Origin: Bacilli bacterium
GTDB lineage: Bacteria; Bacillota_I; Bacilli_A; RF39; UBA660
Assembly: GCA_028708945.1 (NCBI GenBank)
Contig: JAQVXV010000006.1
Span: 5,920-69,919, forward strand
Reading direction: 5' to 3'
DNA length: 64,000 nt
The first letter of the stretch is position 1; every line of letters begins with the position of its first letter. The translations under genes and the position numbers were made by a program. Shown one piece after another: positions 62,124 to 64,000 of this stretch. Under the pieces are notes generated by a model that did no database searches, was not told the origin of the DNA, and saw only the letters and a list, made by a program, of their open reading frames with translations.

Positions 62124-63347
62124 TTATAAATTTTCTTGAATTCTGATCAATTGATTATATTTACAAGTTCTATCTGTTCTTGATAATGAACCTGTCTTAA
62201 TTTGTCCTAAACTTAAACCAACTGCAAAATCTGATATGTATGTATCTTCTGTTTCGCCACTACGATGAGATATTACTGTTTTATATCCTTCCTTACGTGC
62301 TAATTCAATTGTTTCTAAAGTTTCAGTAACAGTTCCAATTTGATTTAATTTCAATAGGATTGCATTAGCCATTTTTAGTTCGATTCCTTTTTCTAACAAT
62401 TGTTTGTTTGTAACAAATAAATCATCACCTACCAATTGGATTCTAGAACCTAATTTTTCAGTTAATAATTGCCATCCCTCATAATCCTCTTCTGCCATTC
62501 CATCTTCGATTGATACGATAGGATATGTGTTGATTAAGTCTATATAATAATCAACTAAATCAGACGCTGTTAAAGTTTTATTTTCACCTTTAATAAAATA
62601 TTTACCATTTTCATAAAATTCACTTGCTGCTACATCTAACGCTAAAGAAACATCTTTACCAGGAATATATCCTGCTTTTTTTATTGCTTCAATAATCGTA
62701 TCTAACGCTTCTTTATTATATGCTAAATTAGGTGCAAATCCACCTTCATCTCCAACTCCTGTATTATATCCTCTGCTTTTTAAAACTTTCTTTAAATTAT
62801 GAAATATTTCAGCTCCAATTCTTACTCTTTCTTTAATGTCTGAAGCATTTGCTATAATCATAAATTCTTGGAAATCTAATCCATTATCAGCATGAGCACC
62901 ACCATTTAAGATATTCATCATTGGTACTGGTGTTTCTTTTCCATCACCTAAATATTCATATAATTGCTTCTTATTCAATGTTGCTGAGGCTTTAAGACAG
63001 GCTAAAGAAACTCCTAACATCGCATTAGCGCCCAACTTTGATTTACCTTTAGTGCCATCTAAATCGATCATTGTTTGATCAATTAATTTTTGATTTTCAA
63101 CTTCCATTCCAACTAATTGTTGTCTAATTAAGGTATTAACATTTTCAACGGCATTTAAAACACCTTTTCCTAAATACCTTTTTTCGTCACCATCTCTTAG
63201 TTCTAAAGCTTCGTGAACACCAGTAGATGCCCCACTTGGAACACTAGCCCTTCCTAAAATGCCATTTTCTAATACTACGTCTACTTCAATTGTTGGATTA
63301 CCTCTTGAATCTAATATTTCTCTTCCTTTTATTTCCTTTATCTTCAT
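62124..63347 (-). CDS. eno: Enolase
   Basis: Enolase converts 2-phosphoglycerate to phosphoenolpyruvate. The 407-residue protein has [30 protein letters not shown] with the catalytic Glu, the metal ligands in [10 protein letters not shown] and VGDDLFVTN, the catalytic Lys in [14 protein letters not shown] and [10 protein letters not shown]. It is about 20 residues shorter than the usual 430 because loops are trimmed, not because of truncation. No gpm or pgk neighbours are present. GGTGAT precedes the ATG. Confidence 0.96.
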   Translation of the reverse strand: MKIKEIKGREILDSRGNPTIEVDVVLENGILGRASVPSGASTGVHEALELRDGDEKRYLGKGVLNAVENVNTLIRQQLVGMEVENQKLIDQTMIDLDGTKGKSKLGANAMLGVSLACLKASATLNKKQLYEYLGDGKETPVPMMNILNGGAHADNGLDFQEFMIIANASDIKERVRIGAEIFHNLKKVLKSRGYNTGVGDEGGFAPNLAYNKEALDTIIEAIKKAGYIPGKDVSLALDVAASEFYENGKYFIKGENKTLTASDLVDYYIDLINTYPIVSIEDGMAEEDYEGWQLLTEKLGSRIQLVGDDLFVTNKQLLEKGIELKMANAILLKLNQIGTVTETLETIELARKEGYKTVISHRSGETEDTYISDFAVGLSLGQIKTGSLSRTDRTCKYNQLIRIQENL

Positions 63348-63396
63348 TCTATCACCACTATAATTTTAACATATTTTTGTTATTTTTTAAATAGAT

Positions 63397-63430
63397 AAAA
63401 AAAATAAATACTATTTTTTGTATTTATTTT
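63397..63430 (-). terminator. Terminator of murD
   Basis: AAATAAATAC (63402-63411) pairs with GTATTTATTT (63420-63429), followed by six or more U on the minus strand. Confidence 0.75.
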
Positions 63431-63437
63431 ATTCTTT

Positions 63438-64000
63438 TTATTCGTTTTCTTTTTTTAATTCTTCTATATACCCTTTAAAAGCATTTCCTCTTTCTTCGAA
63501 ATCCCTAAATTGATCCCAAGAGGCACACGCTGGAGAAAGCAATATAACATCTTTTTCTTCTGAAATATTGTAAGCTGTTTTTACCGCTTCTTCTAAATCG
63601 TCGACAACTGTAGCATCAATTTTTTGTTTTGTTGCCCAAGTTTTGATACGATCTTTTGTTTCACCATAACTAATAATATTCCTAACTCCACTAAGGTAAT
63701 CATTTAAGCCTTCAAAAGAGTGATTTCGATCTAATCCACCCATTAATAATATAACGTTATTTTTAAACGATTTTAAGGCAGTTATAGTCGATTCAATATT
63801 AGTAGATTTTGAATCATTATAAAATTCTCGGGTTTTTATTTTAGCTACATATTCAATACGATGTTCTATACCTGCAAAATCTTTTATTTCTTGTCTAATT
63901 ATACTATTATCTACTTTAAAGTGTTTTGCAACTAAGATTGCACACATAATATTTTCATAATTATGGATACCTTTAATTCTAATATCATCTAGACTTATGA
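63438..64000 (-). CDS. murD: UDP-N-acetylmuramoyl-alanine--D-glutamate ligase MurD, 5' end outside window
   Basis: The frame is open to the window edge, so only the C-terminal ~187 residues are seen. They begin in the middle of the central ATPase domain with the motif IKGIHNYENIMCA, which includes the Mur-ligase HNxxN element. The C-terminal domain has REFYNDSKSTN, the MurD-type GGLDRNHSFEGL and SPACASWDQFRDFEERG. MurD adds D-Glu to UDP-MurNAc-L-Ala in the cytoplasm. The open frame at 63947 contains an internal Met that is not the real start. Confidence 0.93.
   Translation of the reverse strand, partial: ISLDDIRIKGIHNYENIMCAILVAKHFKVDNSIIRQEIKDFAGIEHRIEYVAKIKTREFYNDSKSTNIESTITALKSFKNNVILLMGGLDRNHSFEGLNDYLSGVRNIISYGETKDRIKTWATKQKIDATVVDDLEEAVKTAYNISEEKDVILLSPACASWDQFRDFEERGNAFKGYIEELKKENE

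Noticed and set aside
62124..63347. Enolase as a truncated pseudogene because it has 407 residues
   Set aside because: All catalytic and metal-binding motifs are intact and the ends are normal; only loops are shortened.

Overview
This window comes from a cell-walled, very AT-rich member of the Bacilli lineage, most likely one of the small-genome gut Firmicutes around RF39, Erysipelotrichia or the Mycoplasmatota relatives. The evidence is the base composition, the dense and mostly minus-strand gene layout with ATGA/TAATG overlaps, strong AGGAGG-type ribosome binding sites, and gene orders that match Bacillus subtilis. TGG encodes Trp and TGA is a normal stop (for example in ruvA and fmt), so this is not the mycoplasma code. 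MurD, MltG, MreC/MreD and IreB imply a peptidoglycan wall. The species assignment is inference.

Layout. 1-5.1 kb: a nucleotidase-like HAD gene cut by the edge, ruvA, two small unknown membrane proteins, fmt and priA. 5.2-8.0 kb: a complete agr-type quorum-sensing locus. agrB and a 33-residue agrD are on the plus strand, and agrA and agrC converge on them from the minus strand. 8.1-13.7 kb: trigger factor, then a GtrA/GT2/YfhO trio for envelope glycosylation, then greA. 13.8-18.4 kb: the block ireB-ruvX-yrzB-mltG-trmR-trhP1-trhP2, in the order seen in B. subtilis. It links wall synthesis to tRNA wobble-uridine hydroxylation and methoxylation. 18.5-19.4 kb: a membrane-anchored transglutaminase-like protein. 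19.4-20.6 kb: ylbD-ylbE-rsmD. 20.6-25.6 kb: parE and parC (topoisomerase IV) with a degenerate acyltransferase-fold gene between them.

25.7-27.9 kb holds the most unusual gene. It encodes a 722-residue prepilin-like protein whose C-terminus is a formylglycine-generating-enzyme/C-type-lectin-like fold. A carbohydrate-binding-like domain is inserted in that fold. The terminal stretch has the residue and codon pattern of a diversity-generating-retroelement target, but no reverse transcriptase lies in the window. 27.9-35 kb: ftsK/spoIIIE, gpsA, a lipid kinase and a partial suf operon (sufC-sufD-sufS). 35-39.9 kb: a HIT protein, an Smr protein, a PfkB kinase, obg, a DUF2179 protein and rplU-prp-rpmA with its leader. 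40-43.8 kb: spoIVFA/spoIVFB, mreC/mreD, radC and a SPOR-like protein. This is the B. subtilis spoIIB-radC-mre-spoIVF-rplU-obg neighbourhood with maf, mreB, minCD and spo0B missing. 43.8-58.1 kb: proS, a duplicated-domain surface protein, mutL, uvrC, yigZ, tsf, rpsB (with a tail ending in a Rho-N/SAP-like motif), tdk, a fused ABC transporter, truB and cysS. 58.3-58.7 kb: four tRNA genes. The window ends with a small secreted protein, pnp, rpsO, eno and the C-terminal part of murD.

Most of the window is housekeeping. The candidates worth following are the agr locus and its peptide, the prepilin/lectin protein with its DGR-like tail, the pseudo-acyltransferase between parE and parC, the retained sporulation-type SpoIVFA/SpoIVFB pair, the transglutaminase-like protein and the modified ribosomal protein S2. 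All assignments are from reading the sequence; no searches were run.
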